NCBI RefSeq assembly: GCF_013141715.1
Contig: NZ_WHOA01000241.1
Location: 467,422 to 531,421 of the forward strand
DNA: 64,000 bases
Reading direction: 5' to 3'
From: Paenibacillus phytorum
GTDB taxonomy: Bacteria > Bacillota > Bacilli > Paenibacillales > NBRC-103111
Shown here: one piece after another, positions 7,575 through 14,775 of the stretch
Layout: each line of letters begins with the position of its first letter
How positions within the stretch are numbered: position 1 is the stretch's first letter
The notes under the pieces: generated by a model
What the model was told of the DNA's origin: nothing
What the model saw: the letters and a program-made list of their open reading frames with translations, nothing else
The model's database searches: none
Program-made: the position numbers and the translations under genes

Positions 7575-8450
7575 ATGAATGAGAAAATAGAACAAATGAA
7601 ACAACACTATATGGATATTCCGATTCCAAAAGAACTGGATTTTATCGTAAACAAAGCCATTAAGCAAAATAAGAAAAAGAAAAACAATTTTAAATGGGGA
7701 TTTGCAGTTGCAGCAGCGGCTATCTTGTTTGTCACAGGTATCAATACTAGTCCTACTTTGGCCCATGCTTTATCTGAGGTGCCTCTCGTTGGAGACGTCG
7801 TTAAGGTGCTAACTTTTAGAGAATATAAGTTCAATGATGGAACCTATAAAGCTAATTTAGAAGTGCCTGTAATCACGAATCTGGATAATAAAACCTTGGA
7901 AAATACTCTGAATAACAAATATCTGGAAGAAGGCAAGAAGTTATATGCTGACTTCATGATTGAGATGGAAAGTTTGAAGGAAAATGGCGGTGGTCATGTA
8001 GGTGTAGAAAGCGGTTATGTCATCAAAACTGATAACGATCACATCCTTTCAGTGGGAAGATACGTGGTAAATACGGTCGGATCCTCCTCAACAACATTCA
8101 AATACGACACAATCGACAAGAAGAAACAATTGCTGATCACTTTGCCAAGTTTGTTTAAAGATGAAGCATATATCCGTGTTATTAGTGAAAATGTTAAGGA
8201 GCAAATGAAGGAACAGATGAAGCGGGACCCGCAGAAGATTTATTGGGTTGAAGGTGTTTCTAATAAGGTAAATTCATACTTTAAAACCATCACGAAGGAT
8301 CAAAACTTTTACATCAATACGAATGGTCAACTCGTTATCTCTTTCCAGAAATACGAGGTCTCTCCTGGTTATATGGGCGTTGTAGAGTTTATTATTCCGA
8401 CTTCTGTGCTGTCTGATATTTTGACGATGAAAGGCGAGTATATTCAATAG
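7575..8450 (+). CDS. rsiV: RsiV-type membrane anti-sigma factor (DUF3298)
   Basis: A 291-residue protein with a short cytoplasmic N-terminus (1-40), one membrane segment after a KKKKNNFK stretch (about 42-64; FAVAAAAILFVTGI), and an extracellular region matching DUF4163/DUF3298. In B. subtilis RsiV that region binds lysozyme and is then cleaved to free SigV. Conserved-looking parts are VGRYVVNTVGSSSTTFKYDTID and FYINTNGQLVISFQKYEVSPG. Its GAGGAGG site lies within the end of the sigma gene, giving translational coupling. The inducing ligand in this organism is inferred from the family only. Confidence 0.78.
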   Translation: MNEKIEQMKQHYMDIPIPKELDFIVNKAIKQNKKKKNNFKWGFAVAAAAILFVTGINTSPTLAHALSEVPLVGDVVKVLTFREYKFNDGTYKANLEVPVITNLDNKTLENTLNNKYLEEGKKLYADFMIEMESLKENGGGHVGVESGYVIKTDNDHILSVGRYVVNTVGSSSTTFKYDTIDKKKQLLITLPSLFKDEAYIRVISENVKEQMKEQMKRDPQKIYWVEGVSNKVNSYFKTITKDQNFYINTNGQLVISFQKYEVSPGYMGVVEFIIPTSVLSDILTMKGEYIQ

Positions 8451-8514
8451 GAATAAAAAAAGGAACATTTACTAAAATTAATCGGGTATGAAAAATTCAG
8501 CTGGGGGTATCTCA

Positions 8515-8838
8515 ATGCAACAACAACAAACGCCGCAACAAAATCAACAAGGTTTTGAGCAAATAAAAGAAGCTGCCCAAAAAGCAGAGCAAGCTGCTGA
8601 ACAAACGCTGCAAGTTGCTCAGGAGATTTATTCACAGGCGACTGAAGCTGCACTGACCGAAGCAGAACAACAGCTGCAAGATCTTCAGGGACAAATCCAA
8701 CAAGCCCAGCAAAAGACAGAAGATTTAAAACAAGAATTACAAACGACACAAGAATCGCAGCAATCTCAACAATCTCAACAACAATCTCAGCATTCTCAAC
8801 AATCTTCGCAGTCTCATCAATCCCATCAAACCCAATAG
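8515..8838 (+). CDS. Gln-rich coiled-coil protein, 107 aa
   Basis: Low-complexity protein: a Gln/Ala/Glu heptad-like coiled coil (about residues 15-75, EQIKEAAQKAEQAAEQ) then a Ser/Gln/His tail built from SQQ and SHQ repeats. No known fold. ATG 8515 follows GGGGGT at 8503-8508; an in-frame ATG at 8488 would add nine residues. Gln/His-rich small proteins of this kind occur in spore surface layers of Bacillales, but no evidence here fixes a role. A terminator follows. Confidence 0.6.
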   Translation: MQQQQTPQQNQQGFEQIKEAAQKAEQAAEQTLQVAQEIYSQATEAALTEAEQQLQDLQGQIQQAQQKTEDLKQELQTTQESQQSQQSQQQSQHSQQSSQSHQSHQTQ

Positions 8839-8860
8839 CGCAACGTAAGAGAGTTAGCGT

Positions 8861-8892
8861 AAAAAGTCTGTGCATCTGCAACAGGCTTTTTT
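8861..8892 (+). terminator. Rho-independent terminator
   Basis: AAAAAGTCTGT / ACAGGCTTTTT (one G-U pair) with a 9-base loop and a run of seven T. It separates the Gln-rich gene from the ykkC-led operon. Confidence 0.85.
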
Positions 8893-8918
8893 TGCTTAGA
8901 GGGGTCGCAAAAAAAGTG

Positions 8919-8948
8919 TTGTCTGTACATGACATCATGTGTTAATAT
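8919..8948 (+). promoter_or_regulatory. Sigma-A promoter of the ykkC-led ABC operon
   Basis: A -35 TTGTCT (8919-8924) and a -10 TAATAT (8943-8948) separated by 18 bases place the start just upstream of the riboswitch at 8961. Confidence 0.6.
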
Positions 8949-8960
8949 GTGGAAAATAAA

Positions 8961-9070
8961 CGGAAGGGCTTCTAGGGATCCGAACCTACAAAGGTGGCGA
9001 ACCGAGCGAAGCCGACACGGATACATAACGTGTTACACCGTAAGGGATAAAAGACCTTCGGAAAGTTCCG
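8961..9070 (+). promoter_or_regulatory. ykkC-class riboswitch aptamer (ligand subclass unresolved)
   Basis: The conserved ykkC blocks appear in order: CTAGGGATCCG (8972-8982), ACCGAGCGA (9001-9009), GACACGG (9014-9020), ACACCGTAAGGGATAAAAG (9035-9053). These match the B. subtilis ykkC leader recalled from memory (CTAGGGTTCC, ACCGAGCGG, CACACCTTAGGGACAAAAG). A P1 stem can form between CGGAA (8961-8965) and TTCCG (9066-9070), extended by CTT (8969-8971) with AAG (9063-9065). Members of this superfamily sense guanidine, ppGpp, PRPP or nucleoside diphosphates. The 3' block after AAAAG reads ACCTTCGG instead of the guanidine-I CCCGGGAG, so the ligand is uncertain. Confidence 0.85.
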
Positions 9071-9103
9071 CCTGTTTAGGCGAAACGGACCGAGGTCTTT
9101 TTT
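9049..9103 (+). terminator. ykkC expression-platform terminator
   Basis: AAAAGACCTTCGG (9049-9061) pairs with CCGAGGTCTTTT (9090-9101), with an inner hairpin CGCCT-gt-TTAGGCG, and runs into T's. Its left arm overlaps the conserved 3' end of the aptamer, so ligand binding and termination are mutually exclusive. This predicts an ON switch. Confidence 0.82.
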
Positions 9104-9136
9104 GCTTTACCGAAATAAAAAGTGGAGGGAACAGAG

Positions 9137-10156
9137 ATGGCATCGATCCGTGTGGAACAATTGGGGAAATCCTTTCGACTCAAGAAAAAAGAAGAAGGCT
9201 TTATGGCTAGTGTTCGAGCACTGTTAAAGCCGGAGTATGTAGACAGGTCAGCTGTAGAGGGTATAACGTTCTCCGTAGATCAGGGGGAAACGCTTGCATT
9301 TCTCGGACCGAATGGTGCCGGGAAATCCACGACGATTAAGATGCTGACAGGCATCCTTCATCCTACAACAGGTCAGGCTGAAGTTCTAGGCTGCTGTCCA
9401 TGGAAGGAGCGGACGAAGCTGAGCTATCAAATAGGCTCTGTCTTCGGGCAAAAATCGCAGCTTTGGTATCATTTGCCTCCCATCGATACCTTCGAGTTAA
9501 TGAGCCGTATTTACGAGCTGCGGCGCAGCGAGTATGTACGCCGGCGTGATGATCTTATAGAGAGATTTGAGCTTGGACCCTATTTGCATACGGCAGTGAG
9601 GAAGCTCTCGCTAGGCGAACGGATGCGCTGTGAGATCGCTGCTTCCTTGATGCATCGCCCGCAGGTGTTGTTCCTTGATGAACCTACGATTGGGCTCGAC
9701 GTTGTCGTTAAACAGCGAATACGCGAGCTTATTCTAGAGTTAAAACGTGAAGAAGGAACAACCGTTTTTCTTACGTCACATGATGCTGGTGATATTGAGC
9801 GGCTATGTGACCGGGCGATTGTTATCAATCATGGCCGGATTGTCTTCGATGACCGTGTCGAGGTTATGAAGCAGCAGTTTTTGACTCAAAAAACCGTGCG
9901 CCTTGTACTGGAAGAGGAGCCGGATGCCATACAAATTATAGGGGTGAAGGTACTCGAAAGAAGTGGTGTAAGAATTTCGCTTTCCGTCGATATGGGGCAA
10001 ACAACAATTGAAGCAGCGCTGTCCCAAATCATGGCTGAGCACCGAATCATTGACGTTACGGTTGAAGATCCACCGATGGAGGACATCATCACACGTATGT
10101 ATGGGAACTTCGGTAAGGAGGAGAAAGAACATGAACAACTGGAGAAAATCGGTTAA
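9137..10156 (+). CDS. ABC transporter ATP-binding protein (NatA-like, ABC-2 export system)
   Basis: A 339-residue ATPase. Walker A is GPNGAGKST (Lys63), the Q-loop region carries GSVFGQKSQLWYHLPP, the signature is the variant LSLGERMR, and Walker B is VLFLDEPTIGLD with the catalytic Glu intact; the switch His is in TSHDAGD. A C-terminal accessory domain (about 235-339) is typical for ATPases of ABC-2 exporters. The start at 9137 has GGAGGG 7 bases upstream. It is first of three overlapping genes with two ABC-2 permeases and is controlled by the ykkC leader. The cargo is unknown. Confidence 0.85.
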   Translation: MASIRVEQLGKSFRLKKKEEGFMASVRALLKPEYVDRSAVEGITFSVDQGETLAFLGPNGAGKSTTIKMLTGILHPTTGQAEVLGCCPWKERTKLSYQIGSVFGQKSQLWYHLPPIDTFELMSRIYELRRSEYVRRRDDLIERFELGPYLHTAVRKLSLGERMRCEIAASLMHRPQVLFLDEPTIGLDVVVKQRIRELILELKREEGTTVFLTSHDAGDIERLCDRAIVINHGRIVFDDRVEVMKQQFLTQKTVRLVLEEEPDAIQIIGVKVLERSGVRISLSVDMGQTTIEAALSQIMAEHRIIDVTVEDPPMEDIITRMYGNFGKEEKEHEQLEKIG

Positions 10157-10934
10157 ATATGCCTTTATCGGCAAAATCACACTTCGCAATCAACTTGCTT
10201 ATGTGGCCGATTTTCTTATCCGCTCGTTGTTTCTGCTGTTGATTCTTTATGTTTTTCTTCAACTATGGCAGACAACGTTTCATGGCGAGGGAACGGAAAC
10301 CATAGCAGGCTTCAGCTTCAAGCAGATTATGTGGTATCTCGTTATAACGGAATCGATGATCCTCGCCTGTCCAAGTCTCTGCTCACGCGTTGAGGAAGAA
10401 GTGAAAAGCGGGGATATCGTTTTCAAATTTGTACGGCCTGTCAATTTTGTCGCCTTTCACTATGTCGAATATATGAGTGAAGCTGCGATTCGTTTTCTCG
10501 TCAACGCGGCGCTTGGCGGTCTGTTAGGATTGCTTATTATGGGTCCGCCTAATTTTGGTTATGGGTTACTATGGTTGCCTATTGTGGCACTGTGCGGTTT
10601 CACGGTTAATTTCATGTTGAATATGGTTTTAGCGCTAAGCTCTTTCTGGGTGGAGGAGACACGCGGATTGGAATTCGTATACAACAAATTTTTATTTACG
10701 ATTGGCGGCATGCTGATGCCTCTGGAGTTGTTTCCCGACTTGCTGCAGCGGATAGGACGTTGGCTGCCGTTTCAAGCCATAGTCTACATCCCTGCCAAGA
10801 CAACAGTGACCTTTGATGGAGCTCAATTGCCAAGCATGATCAGCACTCAGCTAATATGGGTTGTTATCATTGGCATAATTGTCTCATTGGTCTATAAAAA
10901 AGGAGTGAAAAAGCTCAATGTTAACGGTGGATAG
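10131..10934 (+). CDS. ABC-2 family transporter permease
   Basis: A 267-residue integral membrane protein with about six hydrophobic segments (for example ADFLIRSLFLLLILYVFLQ and IWVVIIGIIVSLVY). The motif PVNFVAFHYVEYMSE and MLMPLELFPD near residues 185-205 are typical of the DUF990 ABC-2 permeases. The ATG at 10131 follows AAGGAGGAG and overlaps the ATPase gene by 26 bases. It should pair with the next gene to form a heterodimeric channel. Confidence 0.8.
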   Translation: MNNWRKSVKYAFIGKITLRNQLAYVADFLIRSLFLLLILYVFLQLWQTTFHGEGTETIAGFSFKQIMWYLVITESMILACPSLCSRVEEEVKSGDIVFKFVRPVNFVAFHYVEYMSEAAIRFLVNAALGGLLGLLIMGPPNFGYGLLWLPIVALCGFTVNFMLNMVLALSSFWVEETRGLEFVYNKFLFTIGGMLMPLELFPDLLQRIGRWLPFQAIVYIPAKTTVTFDGAQLPSMISTQLIWVVIIGIIVSLVYKKGVKKLNVNGG

Positions 10935-11763
10935 CCGCAAATTGACACCCATTAGTGAATTTGATCAGCCGGGTAAATTCGTGCGTTTACTTCGTTTCGT
11001 TTGGCAATGCTGGAAACTAAATCTTGCTGGCGCCATGGAGTTTCGCATGAGCTTCCTTCTTACGGCCGGTATGATGGTCATCAATAATGTGGTGTGGATT
11101 GTGTTCTGGGGACTTTATTTTGGCCGATTTCCTGTACTGAACGGATGGGAACTGCAGGATGTGATGATGCTATGGGCTGTAGCGGCTGGCGGCTTTGGCG
11201 TTATGGAAACGTTTTTCGGTAACGCTATGCGAATTTCGAATCTGATTGCAACCGGACAGCTTGATATTTTTTTAACTCAGCCTAAGCCAGTACTGCTTCA
11301 TGTTCTCATCAGCCGAATGTCGGTAAGTGCAATTGGGGACGTCTTGTTCGGACTTATAATTTACGTCGCATTTGGAGATAAATCGATGATAGGCTTTATA
11401 AAATTTGGTTTAGCCATGCTGTTGTCGACGCTGATTTTCATGTTTTTCGCGGTTATTGTGAACTGCCTTGCGTTCTGGTTGGGGAGTGCAGATGGGTTGA
11501 GTTTTCAGCTATTTAATGGGCTCCTGACATTCACCACGTATCCAACGAGCATATTTCGGGGGCTGGGCAAAATCGTACTGTTTACTGTGTTGCCGGCGGG
11601 GTTCATCAGTTACTTACCAATTGGGTTGTTACGACAGGTGGATATTCCATTTATATCAGGTGCCATAGCTGTGACAGGTCTGCTTGGCATGGGAGGCATC
11701 TATTTGTTTTACACAGGACTCAAGAGATACGCCTCAGGCAATATGATGGGGCTTCGGCGTTAA
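10918..11763 (+). CDS. ABC-2 family transporter permease (DUF990-like)
   Basis: A 281-residue membrane protein of the same type as its upstream neighbour, overlapping it by 17 bases. Six hydrophobic segments are visible. TTYPTSIFRGLGKIVLFTVLPAGFIS near residues 200-225 and the N-terminal amphipathic RFVWQCWKLNLAGAMEFRMSF fit the DUF990 half-transporter pattern. With the ATPase it forms an export complex. Riboswitch control implies that it moves the compound, or a relative of it, that the leader senses. Confidence 0.8.
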   Translation: MLTVDSRKLTPISEFDQPGKFVRLLRFVWQCWKLNLAGAMEFRMSFLLTAGMMVINNVVWIVFWGLYFGRFPVLNGWELQDVMMLWAVAAGGFGVMETFFGNAMRISNLIATGQLDIFLTQPKPVLLHVLISRMSVSAIGDVLFGLIIYVAFGDKSMIGFIKFGLAMLLSTLIFMFFAVIVNCLAFWLGSADGLSFQLFNGLLTFTTYPTSIFRGLGKIVLFTVLPAGFISYLPIGLLRQVDIPFISGAIAVTGLLGMGGIYLFYTGLKRYASGNMMGLRR

Positions 11764-11849
11764 TTGGGTAAAAAGGGATAAGCTGCATATAGTTGACGCA
11801 TGCTATAGGTGGAAGCCGCTTTATAGAAGTAACAAAGGAGCTGATATCT

Positions 11850-12632
11850 ATGGCGCGACGCCGACGTGGACAACAACCGATGCAACAACCAATGCAACAA
11901 TCAGTGCAACAACAGATGCAACAACCAATGCAACAATCAGAGCAACAACAGATGCAACAACAGATGCAACAACAGATGCAACAACCAATGCAACAACAGA
12001 TGATGCAGAATCAACCGTATGGGTTGACTAATACAAAGCTTGGACCCTCTCAAAATTATAGCAATGCGGTCGAACCTACCCATAATGGGAATTTTGCATG
12101 GAATGGTCAACCGATTCCAAACGTACAGATGTACCAGCAAACTGGACAATATGGGCAGCAGTCATTTATTCCTCAAGCTCGTAACAATGGAACACAGGCT
12201 TCCCAAGGTGGAATGCCGGTTCCAGGTTCTTCTGGGAACATGAATGCCGAGTATGGTCAGCGAAACACGGGAATCAACCATGCGGATGCGAGAAATGTAG
12301 GCTTTCAAGGGGGATATACCGGCTATGGTGCGAATGGCCAACCAACCCAATATGGCACTTTTATGCGGGATGGAACGCAGTATGGTGCTGGTCCACACAC
12401 GATAGACCCCAATAAAGCTATTATTCAATCCGTCCATTATGGAGATGGCGGCATCAGCGCGGTTCAATTCCAAGATGGCAGGGTGGTTGATATTGCTAAT
12501 GCCATTGCTATGACAGAAGCAGGACTGATTGAAGATGTGAATACGGGTAGGAATCGGGAAGGTCAAAAAACGCTCAGATCTTATCCGGATGGCGATCCAA
12601 GCAACAATTTATCTAATTTACCTCGATTTTAA
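11850..12632 (+). CDS. Gln/Met tandem-repeat protein with DUF3892-like C-terminus
   Basis: A 260-residue protein in three parts: an Arg-rich start (MARRRRG), eleven tetrapeptide units of the type MQQP/MQQS/MQQQ (residues about 8-52), a Gly/Asn/Gln-rich middle (about 53-185), and a conserved end (about 190-260) that matches DUF3892, with VDIANAIAMTEAGLIEDVN and RSYPDGDPSNNLSNLPRF. ATG 11850 follows AAAGGAG; the ORF runs upstream to 11793 without another site. DUF3892 proteins are common in sporeformers but have no assigned function. The repeat DNA is perfect enough to be length-variable. Confidence 0.72.
   Translation: MARRRRGQQPMQQPMQQSVQQQMQQPMQQSEQQQMQQQMQQQMQQPMQQQMMQNQPYGLTNTKLGPSQNYSNAVEPTHNGNFAWNGQPIPNVQMYQQTGQYGQQSFIPQARNNGTQASQGGMPVPGSSGNMNAEYGQRNTGINHADARNVGFQGGYTGYGANGQPTQYGTFMRDGTQYGAGPHTIDPNKAIIQSVHYGDGGISAVQFQDGRVVDIANAIAMTEAGLIEDVNTGRNREGQKTLRSYPDGDPSNNLSNLPRF
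11871..12004 (+). repeat. 12-bp tandem repeat inside a coding region
   Basis: About eleven copies of a 12-base unit built on ATGCAACAA plus CCA, TCA or CAG, with a higher-order 36-base pattern (MQQP-MQQS-VQQQ then MQQP-MQQS-EQQQ). It keeps frame, so copy-number changes alter only protein length. Confidence 0.9.
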
Positions 12633-12644
12633 AAAGATTAATTT

Positions 12645-12677
12645 ATGCAGTTTGCCATGTGCAAACTGCATTTTTTC
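12645..12677 (+). terminator. Rho-independent terminator
   Basis: The perfect 11-bp stem ATGCAGTTTGC / GCAAACTGCAT with a 5-base loop is followed by TTTTTT. It ends the repeat-protein gene. A weaker inverted repeat at 12742-12776 could serve the opposite-strand gene. Confidence 0.85.
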
Positions 12678-12831
12678 GCGCAAGCCAGCTTGATAAGCGC
12701 CGAAGGCGGAGCCTCAGTTTTTTATCAATAGGTGCTCCAAAATGAAAAAGCCACCGTTACAAGTCGGCAGCCTTTTTGCTCTAGTGGTTTAATGAGCTCA
12801 TATAATAGCATTCTTTGAATGCGGATACATT

Positions 12832-13113
12832 TTATTTTTTGAAATTTGCCAGATACTTGAGAACAAGTCCAAGTGCGCCGAGGTAATAAGCAATTAATAA
12901 TACGAAGCCTGTTGGATCAAGAGACAACATGTTGGAAATTAAAAATAAAGGGAAAACATAGAACAGCATATCTTGCAGATAAGTCAGAATCAGAGTGCTG
13001 GAGAAGCTGCCAGCTTTGAGTGCTTTATATAAGCCTAGTAAAAAGCTAAGCCCCATAAAACCCAGAACTACCAACATCGAATAGAGCATCCAACCCGTAA
13101 GTGTAAGTGTCAT
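12832..13113 (-). CDS. Small membrane protein, 93 aa
   Basis: Three hydrophobic segments are visible (about 8-28, 40-62, 68-88), with a Lys-rich C-terminus (KYLANFKK). The ATG follows a strong GGGGAGGTG site. I do not recognise the family; holin-like or transporter-accessory proteins look similar. It is monocistronic on the minus strand, downstream of a 28-bp palindrome. Confidence 0.6.
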   Translation of the reverse strand: MTLTLTGWMLYSMLVVLGFMGLSFLLGLYKALKAGSFSSTLILTYLQDMLFYVFPLFLISNMLSLDPTGFVLLIAYYLGALGLVLKYLANFKK

Positions 13114-13214
13114 TTAGATTCACCTCCCCGCAGGAAGATTTTCTTTCTACTTTATCATATGCTGTCACATAACAAGTCGTACTAGGACAACACGATTATT
13201 TTATATAAAAATCA

Positions 13215-13242
13215 TGTTTACATAACTATAATTATGTAAACA
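13215..13242. promoter_or_regulatory. 28-bp near-perfect palindrome (terminator or operator)
   Basis: TGTTTACATAA and TTATGTAAACA frame a 6-base centre. It sits 5 bases after the AraC-type gene's stop and about 100 bases before the small membrane gene, both on the minus strand, so it could end one transcript or regulate the other. A TGTTTACATAAC half recurs at 19051-19062. Confidence 0.5.
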
Positions 13243-13246
13243 AATT

Positions 13247-14110
13247 TTAAAGCTGCATATTATTCCGATAAATAAGGGGGGAGACGCCTACGTATTTCTT
13301 AAATAGCCGGGAGAAGTAAAAAACATCTTTATAACCAAGTGAATCTGCGATCTCCTTTACGGTATCGTCTGAATTCAGCAGAATGTTTTTCGCTGCAGCC
13401 ATTTTCAAACGGTGAATATAGGCTCCAAGTGGGTAGCCGGTATATTCGCTTACGATCCTCCGGAGCGTAGAAAGCGAGATATGGTGTCGTTTTGCGATAA
13501 CCGCCGCGTCAAAAGGCTGGAACAACGAATCACCGAGATCGGCCATGAGATCGATTAATTGCTGTGTTTTTGTCGTTTCTGCCGGTACCTGATCTTTTAG
13601 AATAAATTCAAAAAGCAAGGATTCAAGCAGCAACGCAGCACGGTCGATATTATCGGGTATACCGCTTTCCATAAGAATAAAGATGCGTTCGATCCGATTA
13701 TGCTGGGCGGCATCTTCATGCCCAACCTGCTTCGCCAAATCCACATGTGTAAGCCAGCTACTGAGCCATTCCGCAATACGGCTTCCCTCGAATGTGAAGT
13801 AATACTCATCCCAATAACCGTCTGCATCCGGTCCATAATTATATACGGCTCCTGGTCGAAGGAAAAACAGACTGCCGCTTTCAATGTGTTGAACGGCGCC
13901 GTCATCGACTTGATAGGAGCCCTTTCCACCAGCAATATAGACAATGGCCCACTTGGTAAATTTAGCATGAGCTCGAAATGATATACGGCCTGGGAGATGC
14001 CCAACAGCGAGGATAATCAAGGATTGCAGCTTTAATTTACTGGAATCAATGGGCAATGAAATGATCCGAAGCGGATAAGGACTGATCATATAGTCCATGA
14101 ATCTTGGCAT
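13247..14110 (-). CDS. AraC-family transcriptional regulator
   Basis: A 287-residue regulator. The N-terminal cupin-type sensing domain (about 20-140; FFLRPGAVYNYGPDADGYWDEYYFTFEG) is followed by the AraC DNA-binding domain (about 185-285) with two helix-turn-helix motifs: AAVIAKRHHISLSTLRRI and VKEIADSLGYKDVFYFSRLFKK. The family usually senses small sugars or related metabolites; the ligand is unknown here. ATG 14110 was chosen because GGAGGG lies about 10 bases upstream; the longer frame to 14320 would run through the preceding DUF3995 gene. It lies 49 bases after that gene on the same strand. Confidence 0.82.
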   Translation of the reverse strand: MPRFMDYMISPYPLRIISLPIDSSKLKLQSLIILAVGHLPGRISFRAHAKFTKWAIVYIAGGKGSYQVDDGAVQHIESGSLFFLRPGAVYNYGPDADGYWDEYYFTFEGSRIAEWLSSWLTHVDLAKQVGHEDAAQHNRIERIFILMESGIPDNIDRAALLLESLLFEFILKDQVPAETTKTQQLIDLMADLGDSLFQPFDAAVIAKRHHISLSTLRRIVSEYTGYPLGAYIHRLKMAAAKNILLNSDDTVKEIADSLGYKDVFYFSRLFKKYVGVSPLIYRNNMQL

Positions 14111-14159
14111 ATCGTGTATTCCCTCCGTGTAAGCTCCATGGTATCGTTGAGAAAGCGAA

Positions 14160-14582
14160 TTAGCTGTAAATGAGCGTGTAATAAAATGTGAAGCATAGCC
14201 ATAGGCAAAGTGGTGTGAACAAAAATGTATCATATGTAGCGAAACTAGTCTGTTTGACCCTTTTAAATAAACCCACATATTTAAAATCCCCAATTGCCCG
14301 GAGTCCAAATACGAAGACACAAAGCCAACAGCCCCATTGAACCCATGGAGACGAAGGGAGGGCTGGAAGTAAGCGCCCTTGAATAGCCAGCAGCAGTGAA
14401 GCGCTAAACAAGAGAATGGCTACGATTAAAGTCGCTATTAAGCCAGGTTTAAACGTCAGTTCTCCTGAACCGCTTGTAGCAGGGATAACAACTCTGCTTC
14501 CCCATTGACCGCCAAATGCCCAGAACACATGTAAGCCTCCGATACAAAATAAAAGGAAAACAGAAATTCCACTGATCATCAT
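14160..14582 (-). CDS. DUF3995 membrane protein
   Basis: A 140-residue protein with four hydrophobic segments. The signature GGLHVFWAFGGQWG near residues 15-28, the following VVIPATSGSGELTFKPG and the later LRAIGDFKYVGLFKR match DUF3995. The function of that family is unknown. The gene precedes the AraC-type regulator by 49 bases on the same strand, so they may be co-transcribed. A repeat shared with 35192-35215 lies in its upstream region. Confidence 0.75.
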   Translation of the reverse strand: MMISGISVFLLFCIGGLHVFWAFGGQWGSRVVIPATSGSGELTFKPGLIATLIVAILLFSASLLLAIQGRLLPALPSSPWVQWGCWLCVFVFGLRAIGDFKYVGLFKRVKQTSFATYDTFLFTPLCLWLCFTFYYTLIYS

Positions 14583-14717
14583 CCTTGAATCACAACCTCA
14601 CGTTAATGAATGCCATCTCTGTCATTATTTTAACTGAAATAAGCTTTTTTCAATAGGAAAAAGCACGAAATGATAGAAACACCGCGTTAATTTGTGGTTT
14701 TTATATGAATTAGCTAC

Positions 14718-14741
14718 ATTAAATATTAATATCATTAATTA
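14718..14741. repeat. Intergenic 24-bp repeat, copy 1 (possible operator)
   Basis: ATTAAATATTAAT-A-TCATTAA-T-TAT matches 35192-35215 at 22 of 24 positions. It contains the near-palindrome TTAATATCATTAA. This copy is about 135 bases upstream of the DUF3995 gene on its strand. Confidence 0.6.
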
Positions 14742-14775
14742 TATTTTTATCACCATGAAGTAGGAATATCGTGTT

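Noticed and set aside
8929..9210. A 93-codon open frame across the ykkC region
   Set aside because: It coincides with the conserved aptamer and terminator and has no ribosome site, so it is a shadow of structured RNA.
11871..12004. Regular repeats resembling a CRISPR array
   Set aside because: Units are 12 bases, contiguous, without spacers, and encode protein repeats in frame.
14111..14320. N-terminal extension of the AraC-type gene
   Set aside because: It would overlap the DUF3995 gene; ATG 14110 has its own GGAGGG site.
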